Below, in pieces: positions 26,654 through 37,500 of a stretch of 64,000 bases of DNA. A model generated the notes under the pieces. That model was not told the DNA's origin. It saw only the letters and a list, made by a program, of their open reading frames with translations, and searched no databases. Location: the NCBI GenBank assembly GCA_003215175.1, contig QCKS01000005.1:1-64000 (forward strand), given 5' to 3'. The position numbers and the translations under genes were made by a program. How positions within the stretch are numbered: position 1 is the first letter of the stretch; each line of letters begins with the position of its first letter. This DNA comes from Acidimicrobiales bacterium AG-410-I20. Its GTDB lineage: Bacteria > Actinomycetota > Acidimicrobiia > Acidimicrobiales > MedAcidi-G1.

Positions 26654-29600
26654 ATGCAGGAAAAAATTGTAGCTTTTTTTAAAAACACATTTGAGAGACG
26701 TGATGCCCGAATCATTGCCGTGATTATCATCCTTGCGCTTATTGCCGGCATCGTTGTCGCTACTACTAGAGGCGGAAGTTCTGACGAAGCAAATTTTGAT
26801 GGTTTATCGCCCGTATCAGATTACGTGTTCCAGCCAAATAACGCTTTGGGCCCTGATCCTTTCGGCCCTTCTTTTGCCAACTACACACTTGAGGTACCGA
26901 CTGAAGACCTTTCTAGTGGAACAGTTAGTTCTGATACTTCAGGCCTATACGGAGGAACTGGGGAAAATTCTTGTGATGTAGAGGCAATGATTGAGTTCCT
27001 GATGAACAATCCTGATCGCGCTGCGGCTTGGGCCGGGGTGCAAGGTATTGCTGTTGATGAAATTCCTGACTATTTGCGATCATTAACCGCTGTTGTTCTT
27101 CTTGAAAACACTCTGGTCATTAATCATGGTTATTCAGAAGGAGAAGCTGTACCTTTTCTTGCTGTTCTTGAAGCAGGTACCGCTGTACTTGTAGATGACG
27201 ATGGTATTCCTCGGGTGCGTTGCGCTTGTGGTAACCCTCTTACCCCTCCAGAAGAACCTCCTCCTACTGAAGAAACGACAACTACTGAACCGGAAATTAC
27301 GACTGAAGAAGTGGATTGTCCAATATTTGACGGTGAGCCACCTTATGGATTTACGTTAGAAACAGATGGCACTTCATATGGATATTGGTCGCTACATACT
27401 CCTAGCGGAATATTTGTATGGGACCAAACGTTGCCGGGTTGGCATCCGGTACCGGATGACGGAACCGTTTATGCAACAGAATCTGATATCCCTGGATACG
27501 ACGAGGAGTGCTGGCCTTGTCCACCATCAACTCCTGGAGGCCGTAGCACTCCTTCTTATGAAACAGATGATGATGGAGGTTACAAATCAAGCTCAGATGT
27601 GCTTGAAGAAGAAGGTAAGGAACGAACTGAAAAATACGTTGTCATTAAAGCCGTTAAAAGTTCTTCAGGAACTACTACTACCAAGGATTCAGGTGCAGAC
27701 GACGACCCAGAAGTTTATGAGCCGAGTTTTGATACTGAAGAAATAGATCCGGAAACAACAGAAGAGTTTGAGCCGGAATATGACGATGAATCTACTTTTG
27801 ATGGCTGCTTGCCACCATGTATAGATTGGCGATTTGGCGTCGCCTCTATGACTACTCGTGACTACCACTGGATTTGGCCAGGACAATCTTTTGAGTACAC
27901 CTATCCTGCGGAAGACTCTCCAGATCACTGGAGTTGGGAACACGGAGTTGGTTGGGTTAATCCCCTATATGTTCCTGACACTGTGATCACTGACTTCCGT
28001 GACCTGCCCGGGTGGTTTGAAGAATGTAATGATTGTCCGCCATGGGGGTGGGTAGAAACTGATGATGGTGTTTGGCGTTGGATAGACCCCAGTGGTGAAT
28101 TTTTCACTTTTGATGCTGACGAGGACGGCTGGGTTCATACCGGTAATACCGATTGGGGTGATTTCTCTGACCCCTACCAACAGACAACAGAAATTGACTC
28201 TTCAGACGCTGATTGGCTGGGGATAATTGGTGATTACACAGCTTTACCTGGTTTCGACGAGGAATGCTTTGATTGCCCTGAATGGTGGGGCTGGAAAGCT
28301 GGCGTTAATTTAAATGGTAATCCCGCTTACATTTGGGTAGCTCCCGATGGCAGTAATTGGTATTGGGGTGATGCTGGATGGGAAGAAGGACCATCTATTG
28401 AGCCAATCTCTAATACCTCAAATAGCCCATCAACACTTTTTGTAGGTGCTACTTCAGAAAGCGATGGACCAACTTATACCGACCATAGAGAACTTCCGGG
28501 TTGGATTGAAGACTGTTTTGAGTGCCCACCTTGGGGATGGTCTGATGTTCATGACCTTTCTTGGATTGGACCTGATGGGAAACAGTGGTTTACAAGTATG
28601 AGTGGTGTATGGGTAACTACTGATCCTGCAGACGGAGAAATAAGCAGCTACAAAGATCTTCCTGGCTACATCGAAGAATGTAACGAATGTCCGCCTTGGG
28701 GTTGGATTGAGATGGAAGACGGCTCCTGGGTCTGGGACGGTGGCCTTGAGGTAGTCTGGACCTTCGAATTCTCTTCGGGAATTTGGCAGTGGATCTCAGA
28801 AGAAGGCTCGTATCCGCATAGCGACTACAAGGATTTGCCTAATTTCGATCCCGATTGTCATGAATGTCCCGAATGGGGTTGGGCGCCAGAAGGAGATATC
28901 TGGTACTGGGTTGATCCAAATGGGGTGACTTGGATTCCAAATGAATTTGGTGACTGGGATCCTGAAGAAGGCGCTTACTCTGAGTATTCTCTAAATACTG
29001 TCTTTAGCCCAGATCGCTTACCCGGCTGGTATGAGGATTGTCATGATTGTGGTGGATTTGGCTGGAATGATGACGATGGTGACGGAATTTGGGTCTGGGT
29101 GGATCCAACTGGGGTCACTTGGACTCAATATGCCGATGGACTCTGGTATCCAGATAATGGAGGAGAGCCGGTCATCACTCACACTCGTCTTCCTGGTTGG
29201 GACGACAACTGTGATGAAGGTCCTCCTTGGGCTTTTGAAACCAGAACAACGTTAACGCCACCAACTACAACAACAACGACAACAACGACAACAACGACAA
29301 CAACGACAACACAGCCCGGAGATACTCCGGATGCGCCAACGCTAGTTTCTTTAACTTTGTTTCATCAAGTGATTGGAATTGATTGGAGAGAACCTACTTA
29401 CGAAGGTTCATCTCCAATCACTGACTTTGTGGTTCAATCAAGAGCTGGCAGTGCTGGAACATGGGAAACGGTGAATGAAGGTGTTTCTACAACGACCGTT
29501 GCTTCAGCTTGGGTTATTCCAAATGGTACGGAATATTTCTTCCGTGTTGCTGCCGTAAATAGTGCAGGAACAGGCCCATGGTCAAACGAATTATCTGGTG

Positions 29601-29983
29601 TTCCATATAATTTAGACCCTGAGCCTGCCGATGCAAATGGGAATCAAGGAACTCGTTACCTTTACTGGTACAAACCTGCTGGAGTTACTACTCCAGGCAA
29701 CACTATCTATCAGCTTGGGGTGTTAGTAAATGATTCTGGAAATATTGAGGTAACAAATAAGAGTGTTTCAACGGATGGGTCTGGCACCTTCAGTGAATCT
29801 TTAATGGTCAATAAGGATTCTTATGCATCTGGGACACTTTTCAATTGCACGGATTCCTATGATTTCTATGTGCGAATATATGCTCCTAACTTTTTCGGAA
29901 GTCCAGGATTTGTTACTGATTGGGTGACTCATCCAGTTGAATGGCAAAACTATACATATAGCGGCACGAACGACTGTCAATAA
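26654..29983 (+). CDS. Large membrane-anchored protein of Trp/Cys-rich repeats with FN3 domain
   Basis: A 1109-residue acidic protein that I do not recognise as a whole. An N-terminal membrane segment (about residues 19-38) acts as signal anchor, leaving the rest outside. From about residue 222 to 860 are eight or nine modules, most ending in DLPGW-x-E-x-C-x-x-C-PPWGW; the cysteine pairs start at 286, 385, 458, 538, 621, 676, 735 and 796, with a last single Cys at 853. Each module carries W-x-W-dP-G-x-x-W patterns suggesting short beta sheets. A poly-Thr linker (about 870-886) leads to a fibronectin type III domain (about 893-983) and a further beta-rich C-terminal domain. Likely a cell-surface adhesin or structural protein; this is inference. 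Confidence 0.85.
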   Translation: MQEKIVAFFKNTFERRDARIIAVIIILALIAGIVVATTRGGSSDEANFDGLSPVSDYVFQPNNALGPDPFGPSFANYTLEVPTEDLSSGTVSSDTSGLYGGTGENSCDVEAMIEFLMNNPDRAAAWAGVQGIAVDEIPDYLRSLTAVVLLENTLVINHGYSEGEAVPFLAVLEAGTAVLVDDDGIPRVRCACGNPLTPPEEPPPTEETTTTEPEITTEEVDCPIFDGEPPYGFTLETDGTSYGYWSLHTPSGIFVWDQTLPGWHPVPDDGTVYATESDIPGYDEECWPCPPSTPGGRSTPSYETDDDGGYKSSSDVLEEEGKERTEKYVVIKAVKSSSGTTTTKDSGADDDPEVYEPSFDTEEIDPETTEEFEPEYDDESTFDGCLPPCIDWRFGVASMTTRDYHWIWPGQSFEYTYPAEDSPDHWSWEHGVGWVNPLYVPDTVITDFRDLPGWFEECNDCPPWGWVETDDGVWRWIDPSGEFFTFDADEDGWVHTGNTDWGDFSDPYQQTTEIDSSDADWLGIIGDYTALPGFDEECFDCPEWWGWKAGVNLNGNPAYIWVAPDGSNWYWGDAGWEEGPSIEPISNTSNSPSTLFVGATSESDGPTYTDHRELPGWIEDCFECPPWGWSDVHDLSWIGPDGKQWFTSMSGVWVTTDPADGEISSYKDLPGYIEECNECPPWGWIEMEDGSWVWDGGLEVVWTFEFSSGIWQWISEEGSYPHSDYKDLPNFDPDCHECPEWGWAPEGDIWYWVDPNGVTWIPNEFGDWDPEEGAYSEYSLNTVFSPDRLPGWYEDCHDCGGFGWNDDDGDGIWVWVDPTGVTWTQYADGLWYPDNGGEPVITHTRLPGWDDNCDEGPPWAFETRTTLTPPTTTTTTTTTTTTTTTTQPGDTPDAPTLVSLTLFHQVIGIDWREPTYEGSSPITDFVVQSRAGSAGTWETVNEGVSTTTVASAWVIPNGTEYFFRVAAVNSAGTGPWSNELSGVPYNLDPEPADANGNQGTRYLYWYKPAGVTTPGNTIYQLGVLVNDSGNIEVTNKSVSTDGSGTFSESLMVNKDSYASGTLFNCTDSYDFYVRIYAPNFFGSPGFVTDWVTHPVEWQNYTYSGTNDCQ
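29270..29305 (+). repeat. Four 9-base tandem repeats coding poly-Thr
   Basis: The unit ACAACAACG is repeated four times in a row inside a longer ACA/ACG run coding the Thr linker of the surface protein. The 9-base period keeps frame, so slippage could alter linker length without breaking the protein. Confidence 0.85.
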
Positions 29984-30011
29984 ACAAACAATCCTAAAAA
30001 TTTATTTTTAT

Positions 30012-30048
30012 ATCAGGTCTGAAATTCTCGGATTGGGAAATCAGGTCT
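30012..30048 (+). promoter_or_regulatory. Direct repeat ATCAGGTCT upstream of acyl-CoA dehydrogenase
   Basis: ATCAGGTCT occurs at 30012-30020 and 30040-30048, 28 bases apart, in the 109-base gap before the ATG at 30093. The spacing suggests two binding sites on almost the same face of the helix. No matching regulator is in the window. Confidence 0.35.
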
Positions 30049-30092
30049 TTGTGATCTAGGTTTCCTATGTACACGCGACAACGGAGAGAATA

Positions 30093-31415
30093 ATGGCAAT
30101 TGGACCCGGTCTTCATAACAATGACCCCAGCGACGAGAGTTTGAATCTAGCAATGTCAGATAAGGCTCGGCCTCTTTATGACGCTGTTGTTGACTTTATT
30201 AATACCGAAGTAGAGCCACTAACCGGTGAATACCACAGGCTTGGAGAAATACGTGAAGATCTATGGGGCTATCATCCTGAACAACTTGAGATTCTTGAGA
30301 AACTAAAAGCTAAAGCCAGAGAAAAAGGACTATGGAACTTCTTTCTCCCTAATGCAGAAACAGGGGAAGGATTATCCAACCTTGACTATGCGTACATTGC
30401 AGCGGAACTTGGGAAAAATCCAATCGCTTCCGAGACTCTCAACTGTTCCGCCCCGGACACCGGCAATATGGAAGTTCTTGAACGCGTAGGCACTCCAGAA
30501 CAAAAAGAAAAATGGTTAGTGCCACTACTGAATGGTGAAATTCGATCAGCTTACGCGATGACAGAACCTGATGTTGCCTCATCGGATGCAAAAAACGTCG
30601 CATGCCAAGCAGTACTTGATGGCGATGAATGGGTCATAAACGGTACAAAATATTACATTTCAGGTGCGGGTGACCCAAGATGCAAAGTTATGATCACGAT
30701 GGTTCAAACCAATCCTGATGCCCCGCCTCATCGTCAACAATCACAGATTCTTGTACCCATTGATGCTCCTGGCATGACCATCGATCACCCTATGGAAGTA
30801 TTTGGCCATGCTGATGCGCCACATGGCCATATGCATATAACTTTTAAAGACTGTCGAGTGCCTGCAGAAAATATTCTGCTTGGGGAAGGTCGAGGATTTG
30901 AAATATCACAAGTCCGCCTTGGACCCGGTCGTATTCACCACTGTATGCGTTCCATCGGAGCTGCCGAACGGGCGATAGAACTTATGGTCCGAAGAGGGCT
31001 ACACCGAGAAGCTTTCGGTAAGACAGTTCTTAAATTGGGCAAAAATATGGAAGTTATTTCTAGAGCACGTATAGAAATTGAAGCAATGCGCCTTATGGTT
31101 CTTCGTGCAGCCAAAGCGATGGACACAATGGGAAATGCTGAAGCTCGGGTTTGGATAAGTGCGGTAAAAGCAATGGTTCCAGAAAAGGTTTGTCACATCA
31201 TTGATGAAGCAATCCAAATGCACGGAGCCACTGGAGTGTCCCAATGGACACCACTTGCGAAACTTTACACAGGCCAACGTACTCTTCGGCTTGCGGATGG
31301 ACCAGACGAAGTGCATCATTTCGTGGTCGCTCGTTTTGAATCAGGTCGCTATGGAGATGGTCCGGGCCCCGTCCCGATGTATGAAAATACCGGAAAGTTA
31401 TTTACTGGCTCTTAA
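30093..31415 (+). CDS. Acyl-CoA dehydrogenase (ACAD10/11-like)
   Basis: A 440-residue acyl-CoA dehydrogenase family protein with YAMTEPDVASSDA in the middle domain and DGPDEVHHFVVARFE at the C-terminus, where the acid in PDE takes the place of the usual Glu; this is the pattern of the longer ACAD10/11-type group. AYAMTEPD and GRGFEISQVRLGPGRIHHCMR support substrate binding to CoA thioesters. A GGAGAG site precedes the ATG. The alkylsulfatase gene follows 6 bases later, so the pair may break down an alkyl chain: sulfate ester cleavage, then beta-oxidation. Confidence 0.87.
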   Translation: MAIGPGLHNNDPSDESLNLAMSDKARPLYDAVVDFINTEVEPLTGEYHRLGEIREDLWGYHPEQLEILEKLKAKAREKGLWNFFLPNAETGEGLSNLDYAYIAAELGKNPIASETLNCSAPDTGNMEVLERVGTPEQKEKWLVPLLNGEIRSAYAMTEPDVASSDAKNVACQAVLDGDEWVINGTKYYISGAGDPRCKVMITMVQTNPDAPPHRQQSQILVPIDAPGMTIDHPMEVFGHADAPHGHMHITFKDCRVPAENILLGEGRGFEISQVRLGPGRIHHCMRSIGAAERAIELMVRRGLHREAFGKTVLKLGKNMEVISRARIEIEAMRLMVLRAAKAMDTMGNAEARVWISAVKAMVPEKVCHIIDEAIQMHGATGVSQWTPLAKLYTGQRTLRLADGPDEVHHFVVARFESGRYGDGPGPVPMYENTGKLFTGS

Positions 31416-31421
31416 ATAGTT

Positions 31422-33341
31422 ATGTCTGATCCTCGTTCCCCAAAGCCTGCTGAGGCTTCAACAAAGACAGACATAGAAAGTTTCGTTGAATCACTACCAA
31501 CCGACAGCGGAAAAGATGCAGAAAACGTAGCGAGAGGCTTTATCGCAACTCGTGAAGATCCAATAATTGCACGATCTCAACCTTCGCCACAACAAAATCC
31601 GGTTTGGGATCTTTCACGCGCGGATTTTGTTAATGACCCTCTTCCAGAAACGGTGAATCCTTCACTCTGGAGACAAGCTGGCTTTAACGCTCAACACGGT
31701 TTATACGAGGTATGTGATGGGATTTGGCAAGTTCGCGGTTTTGATATTTCAACAGTCACTTTTATTCAAGGAGACACTGGCTGGGTTGTAATTGATCCTT
31801 TAACTACTTCTGAAACATCTTCAGCTGCTTATGAACTAGTTACAGAACATCTCGGTCAACGTGATGTTGCCGCGGTTATCTATACACATTCTCATCTTGA
31901 TCATTACGGGGGAATTCTCGGCGTTGTAAGTCAGGATCGAATAGCGGCTGGAGAAATTCCTATTGTTGCTCCGGAAGGTTTTATGGCCGAAGCGGTAAGT
32001 GAAAATATTATTGCTGGACCTGCGATGATCCGTCGGTCTATTTATCAGATGGGAATGTTCCTGCCTTGGAGTTCAACAGGTCATGTGGATACTGGCTTAG
32101 GTAAAGGTATTGCTGCGGGTTCGTCTGCCTTAGTTCCGCCAACTATTGAAATTACTGAAACCGGCCAAGAACTTGTTCTTGACGGAGTTCGTGTCGAGTT
32201 TCAATTGACACCAGAAACTGAAGCTCCAGCAGAAATGCATTTTTATTTTCCAGACCATCGAGCACTATGCATGGCAGAAAATTGCACAGCTACTATGCAC
32301 AATGTTTTGACACTACGGGGAGCCTTAGTGCGAGATGCTTTAATGTGGAGTCGCTACATTGACGAAGCTCTTGAGCGATGGGGAAATGTTTCTGATGTTG
32401 TTTTCGCTAGTCACGGTTGGCCTCATTGGGGTGAAGAGAACGTTAGAGATTATCTGATACGTCAACGCGATCTTTATCGTTGGACTCACGATCAAGCAGT
32501 TCGTCTCTTAAATCTCGGTGAAACCCCTGACGAGATAGCTTCTCAAATTGAGTTGCCGCCAGGGTTGTGGGAAGACTGGCTGTGTCATGGATATTACGGC
32601 ACTATTAGCCATAACGTGCGTGCTGTTTATCAGAGGTATCTCGGGTGGTATGACGGGCATCCCTCAAGTCTTGAACCATATGAGCCAGTTGAATCTGCAA
32701 AAAGATATGTGGAATATATGGGAGGAATGGAACGATTCCTTGAGCAAGCTCAGAAGTCTTATGAAGAAGGGGATCACCGATGGGTAGCTCAGGTTTTGCG
32801 GCATGCAGTTTTTGCTGATCCTTCTTGTGAGAAAGCTAGGTTGCTTCAAGCTGATGCTTTTGAGCAATTAGCGTGGCGAGCAGAGTCAGGGGTTTGGAGA
32901 GATGTTTATCTAATGGGAGCCCAAGAACTGCGTCAGGGATCTTTGAAAGCTGAAGTGTTCCGTCGACCTCAGCCTGATGTTGCTTCTGGGCTATCCACTC
33001 AACAAGTGTTTGATTATCTGGCTGTGAAAATTGATGGAACGAAGGCCATCGAGTTAGGGCATATTTTCTTGAATTGGGTTCTTCCTGATGTTGATGAAAC
33101 TATTCGGGTTGAGTTATCTAATGGGACTTTGCATGCTTCGCCGGGGCTTCTTCATGACTCGCCAAGTGCTGTGGTTACTTGTTCTCGAGAGCAGCTAAAT
33201 CGAATGGTCTCGACAGGTGACAATATTTCTGAACTTGTGGTTGCCGGAGAAGCGAAGATTGAAGGTGACGTTGATACTGTTTACGGTCTTTGGGAAACTT
33301 TCACTGACTTCCCCCTTCTCTTCAACATTATTGAACCGTAA
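31422..33341 (+). CDS. Alkylsulfatase, metallo-beta-lactamase fold (SdsA-like)
   Basis: A 639-residue protein with all three parts of the SdsA1 family: an N-terminal metallo-beta-lactamase domain with intact zinc motif (THSHLDHYGG; H156, H158, D160, H161) plus AENC and ASHGWPHW further ligands, an all-helical dimerisation region (about 390-500), and a C-terminal SCP2-like lipid-binding domain (about 510-635). Known members hydrolyse alkyl sulfates to alcohol and sulfate. No clear signal peptide is seen, so it is probably cytoplasmic here. It is paired with the preceding acyl-CoA dehydrogenase. Confidence 0.88.
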   Translation: MSDPRSPKPAEASTKTDIESFVESLPTDSGKDAENVARGFIATREDPIIARSQPSPQQNPVWDLSRADFVNDPLPETVNPSLWRQAGFNAQHGLYEVCDGIWQVRGFDISTVTFIQGDTGWVVIDPLTTSETSSAAYELVTEHLGQRDVAAVIYTHSHLDHYGGILGVVSQDRIAAGEIPIVAPEGFMAEAVSENIIAGPAMIRRSIYQMGMFLPWSSTGHVDTGLGKGIAAGSSALVPPTIEITETGQELVLDGVRVEFQLTPETEAPAEMHFYFPDHRALCMAENCTATMHNVLTLRGALVRDALMWSRYIDEALERWGNVSDVVFASHGWPHWGEENVRDYLIRQRDLYRWTHDQAVRLLNLGETPDEIASQIELPPGLWEDWLCHGYYGTISHNVRAVYQRYLGWYDGHPSSLEPYEPVESAKRYVEYMGGMERFLEQAQKSYEEGDHRWVAQVLRHAVFADPSCEKARLLQADAFEQLAWRAESGVWRDVYLMGAQELRQGSLKAEVFRRPQPDVASGLSTQQVFDYLAVKIDGTKAIELGHIFLNWVLPDVDETIRVELSNGTLHASPGLLHDSPSAVVTCSREQLNRMVSTGDNISELVVAGEAKIEGDVDTVYGLWETFTDFPLLFNIIEP

Positions 33342-33356
33342 ATTTATTTTTTGCCT

Positions 33357-34538
33357 CTAGTTTTTTCCTAGTTCTTGACGTATTTCTTGGCCGTGTTGGT
33401 TATTTGTTGGTGGAGCACGGCGAACGGTAGGCGGTGTGGCTTCCATCTGCAGCGGGGAACGGACTGACCGAAAAGCGTTTTCGCCATCGCCCAAGACCAC
33501 AACGGGATCAAGGCCAAGCTCTTCGGCTGTTAAGAAAGCTGCTCTTACGTCATTTACTAATCCGACGGGAATTCCAGCTACTTGTAATCGTTTAACCCAA
33601 GCGACTGCCGTGTCTTTAGCTAACTCCGAATTAATTTCAACAGCAAGTTCTTCTATGTTTACAAGTCGATCTTCGTTGGTCTCAAAGCGTGGGTCAGTAA
33701 TCCAATCGGTTCTCCCCATTTCTTCGCATAAACGTTCCCATAGCAATGGGCTTGCCGCAGCAATAGCTACTGGTCCATCTGATGCTTGATACGGTTCATA
33801 TGGGGCTATTGACGGGTGCCGGTTTCCGTGCCGAGATGGATCTACATCTGCAGTGACATGAGATACTCCGACATTGAGTAAACCAGCGAGAGCTGATTGC
33901 ATGAGAGATACCTCTACATGCTGGCCTTTGCCTGTTTGGTGGCGCTCTTCAACTGCTGCCAGAATTCCTACTACTGCGTAAAGCCCTGTTAATTTGTCCA
34001 CCATTGCCGAACCGATTTTTGAAGGTTCTCCTTCTACTTCTCCGGTGATATGCATAATGCCGCTCATTGCTTGAACGACAAAGTCATAACCAGCTAATTC
34101 TGCTCCGGGGCCTGTGCTTCCAAAACCAGTTATTGAACAAGTTATGACTGCAGGGTTTTCTTGCGTCAGGTTGTCTCGGTTAAGGCCGAATCGTTCCATT
34201 GTTCCAGTGCGAAAGTTATCAATAACTACGTCAGCACTTAAGCAAATTTGGTGCGCGATTTTTAGGTCTTCTTCGTTCCGTAAGTCAAGTGAGATTGATC
34301 TCTTGTTGCGGTTAAAGCCGAGATAGTAAGTGCTTGTCGTGTTCTCTCCATCTGACCACCATGGCGGTCCCCATGTTCGTGTGTCATCTCCGACGCCAGG
34401 TTGTTCGATCTTTATTACGTCAGCACCTAAATCACCAAGAATCATGGTTGCTAACGGTCCGGCTAGTACCCGAGAGAAATCTGCGATGCGTAAATTTCTT
34501 AGAGCCCCTTGCGATTCTTCACTATTTGACTGTGTCAT
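33357..34538 (-). CDS. Family III CoA-transferase (CaiB/BaiF)
   Basis: A 393-residue class III CoA-transferase, moving CoA between carboxylic acids. RIADFSRVLAGPLATMILGDLGADVIK is the conserved start, and the nucleophilic Asp is expected in the GLYAVVGILAAVEER/DLR region; NRNKRSISLDLR and GYDFVVQAMSG are also characteristic. It is convergent with the alkylsulfatase gene (15 bases) and 47 bases downstream of putA. The acid partner cannot be assigned. Confidence 0.88.
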   Translation of the reverse strand: MTQSNSEESQGALRNLRIADFSRVLAGPLATMILGDLGADVIKIEQPGVGDDTRTWGPPWWSDGENTTSTYYLGFNRNKRSISLDLRNEEDLKIAHQICLSADVVIDNFRTGTMERFGLNRDNLTQENPAVITCSITGFGSTGPGAELAGYDFVVQAMSGIMHITGEVEGEPSKIGSAMVDKLTGLYAVVGILAAVEERHQTGKGQHVEVSLMQSALAGLLNVGVSHVTADVDPSRHGNRHPSIAPYEPYQASDGPVAIAAASPLLWERLCEEMGRTDWITDPRFETNEDRLVNIEELAVEINSELAKDTAVAWVKRLQVAGIPVGLVNDVRAAFLTAEELGLDPVVVLGDGENAFRSVRSPLQMEATPPTVRRAPPTNNQHGQEIRQELGKN

Positions 34539-34585
34539 AAAGTCTCATTCTGTTCTGGATAGCAGTTTAAACCGTAGGTTCTTTA

Positions 34586-37500
34586 TTAGTTGGTTGCGGC
34601 GTTCACAAGGTTTCCAAAGCGATGCAATGTGCGGCTGATTGCTTGTTCTTGGAGATACCAGCGGAGTTCAAGGCGGCCGCTAGATGTTACTGGCGCATCT
34701 ATGAGATGAATCTCTGCTGCAATTGCCGCTTGGCGAACAGGCTGAGTGGTGGTTCCTATAAGTCGAATGCGGCCAAATCTAGATGAAGAAAGTGATTCGG
34801 CAAATTCATTATTGCTTATTTCTTTTTCGTTGCTGACTTCATAGGACACACCGGTTCGGTTCACTGCGCTTAATACTCGCTGTACTTCTATTTCGTTAGC
34901 GTCGGAACTGATCCTGATAATGAGATTTGCGCGTGGTTGGTAACGGAGAATATTCGCTTCGCAAAAAAGATTTGATGGATCGTGTTCAACGGAGTAATAG
35001 TTCTCCCACCAGTAAGCATCATCTTGTTCTGCGGCAGAGAGTTCTATGGGTCCGGTGGGTTGCCATTTCCCTAGTTGAAGAAGGTAATCAGGTCCTCCTG
35101 TTTTTGCTCCAACTCCTATTGCCGAACGTTTCCATCCTCCAAATGGTTGTCTATTCACAATCGCTCCGGTGATATGCCGGTTGACATAAGCGTTACCTAC
35201 TTGAACTTTTTTAAGCCACTCTTCTATTTCCATTGGATCTAAGGAATGAATTCCTCCAGTTAGTCCATAGTCAACAGAGTTTTGCCATTCAATAGCTTCA
35301 TCTAAATTTGAGGCCTGCATCAGACCAAGAACCGGACCAAAACATTCTGTGTGATGAAATCGTGAGCCAGGTTTCACTCCCCCTTTGATCCCAGGTGTCC
35401 ATAGTTGCCCACTTTGATCAACTTGCTGGGGTTCAAGAAGCCAATACTCCCCTTCATCAAGTTTGGTAAGAGCATCTAATAGTTTCCCTGTTGCCGGGGC
35501 GATTAGAGGGCCAAGAACGGTGGATAATTCATGAGATGAGCCGACAGTAAGTGATTTAGCGGCATCAACGATTTGTCGGAGGAACCGTTCATCATTTGCT
35601 ACTGAACCAACAAGGATTCCAAGGCTAGCTGCTGAACATTTTTGTCCTTGATGACTAAAAGCAGAATGGATTAAGTCGGCGGCAGCTAAATCCAAATCTG
35701 CTTGTGGCGTAACGATAAGAGCGTTCTTTCCACTAGTTTCAGCTGAGAGATTCATTTCGGGTTTCCATGAGCGAAATAAGTCTGCTGTTTCTATTGACCC
35801 GGTCAAAATAACTCCATCTACAGAAGTAACTAAAGTTTTTCCGATGTCATCATCATGAGTTCGCACAAACTGTAAAAGATCTTTGGGGACTCCAGCTGCC
35901 CAGCAGGCTTCAGCGATTATTTCTGCACATCTTGGTGTTTCCGGGGCAGGTTTGAAAATTACGCCGTTCCCCGCTGCTAAAGCAGCAAGAACTCCTCCCG
36001 TAGGAATCGCGGTAGGAAAATTCCAGGGAGGAACCACCGCTACAACTCCTAAGGGCGTGAATTCTGCATATTTTACTTGATTTAGTTCTGCTGATTTCTC
36101 TGCATACCATCGTGCAAAATCTGCCGCCTCATTAATTTCTCCGTCTGCTTCCACCCATGTTTTTTTTGCTTCGTGGGCCATTGTTATAAAAAGGTCGTCT
36201 TTTCTTTTTAAGATCTCTTCTGCGACTCGGTGTAATACTTTTTGACGTTCTTGTATGTGGAGGTTTACCCAGTTCTCCTGAGCATTTTTTACTTTAGAAA
36301 TGCTTGTTTGTATTTCTTCTATAGAAGCACTGAACTCAGTTTTTACTTTTTGTGGGTTTAGTTGATGAGTGTTTTTTATCCACTCTTGTGTAAGTTCTTG
36401 AGTCGGATCGGTGTCAGGTTGGTTAAAGAAATTTTGGGAACTACTTGTTTTATCTGACTCTTTACGGCGTGAAGTGGAACTAACTTCCCATCGATTCATC
36501 ACTGCTTTTTGAAATTGATCAGCTTGGTTTAAGAATTCTTTGCTATCTGGTTTAAGGGTGAAGAGATGACGAAGGAAATTATCTTCAGAAGCGTTTTCTT
36601 CTAAACGTCTAAATAAGTAACTTATCGCTACGTCAAAATCAGAGCGTCCTACGATTGGTGTGTAGAGCAATAATCCATGGGTGTCGGCGTGAACTTCCCG
36701 AGCTTGTGCCGGTGCCATCCCTTGAAGCATTTCAAATTCAACCCGGTGTGCGACTCCGCGTTCTTCAGCTAATAAGTGAGTCCAAGCCACGTCAAAGAGA
36801 TTGTGGCTTGCAAGACCGATTCTGATTCCGTTCATTTGTTCGGCGTTTAAGACCCAGTCAAGACACCGTTTGTAGTTTGCATCTACTTCCATTTTGGTTT
36901 CGTAGGGGGCTTGGTTCCAGCCGTGGAGTGTTGCGTCTACTTTTTCCATCGCCAGATTTGCCCCTTTTACGAGACGTATTTTTATTTCTCCCCCACCTGT
37001 TTTTTGTCTTTGGTTTGCCCATTTTGTAAGTCGTTGGAGGGCGGGAAATGTGTCTGGTAGGTATGCCTGTAGGACTATCCCTGCTTCTATTGATCTCAGT
37101 TCAGGTTCATCAAGGAGTTTCATGAACGCACAGATAGTTAGTTCAAGGTCTCGGTATTCTTCCATGTCAAGATTGACAAAAGTTGGAGGACTTGTGGAGG
37201 CGGCATGGAGGTAAAGTTCTCGGAGTCTTTCTTCGATTCTTTTTAAAGTGTGATCAAAGGCCCATAAATTTATTTGGCTTGTGACTGAAGAAACCTTTAC
37301 TGATACGTAATTGATATCTGGGTCACTAATTAAAGAAAGAGTTTGTTGGAATCTTTTATCTGCTTCTCGTTCGCCAAGGACTGCTTCTCCGAGGAGGTTC
37401 ACGTTGCAGGCATACCCTTGGGCTTTGCGTTCTTTGAGGTGTTTGTGCATTGGTTCGTCTTCGGCGTCGACCACTAAATGACCTATTAGCGATCGCATGC

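Noticed and set aside
29261-29313. ACAACAACG run as CRISPR or regulatory repeat
   Set aside because: The units are short, contiguous and in frame with a poly-Thr linker; there are no spacers.
26654-29983. CxxC repeats as a multiheme cytochrome
   Set aside because: None of the pairs is followed by His (no CxxCH); the context is PPWGW or similar, so haem attachment is not supported.
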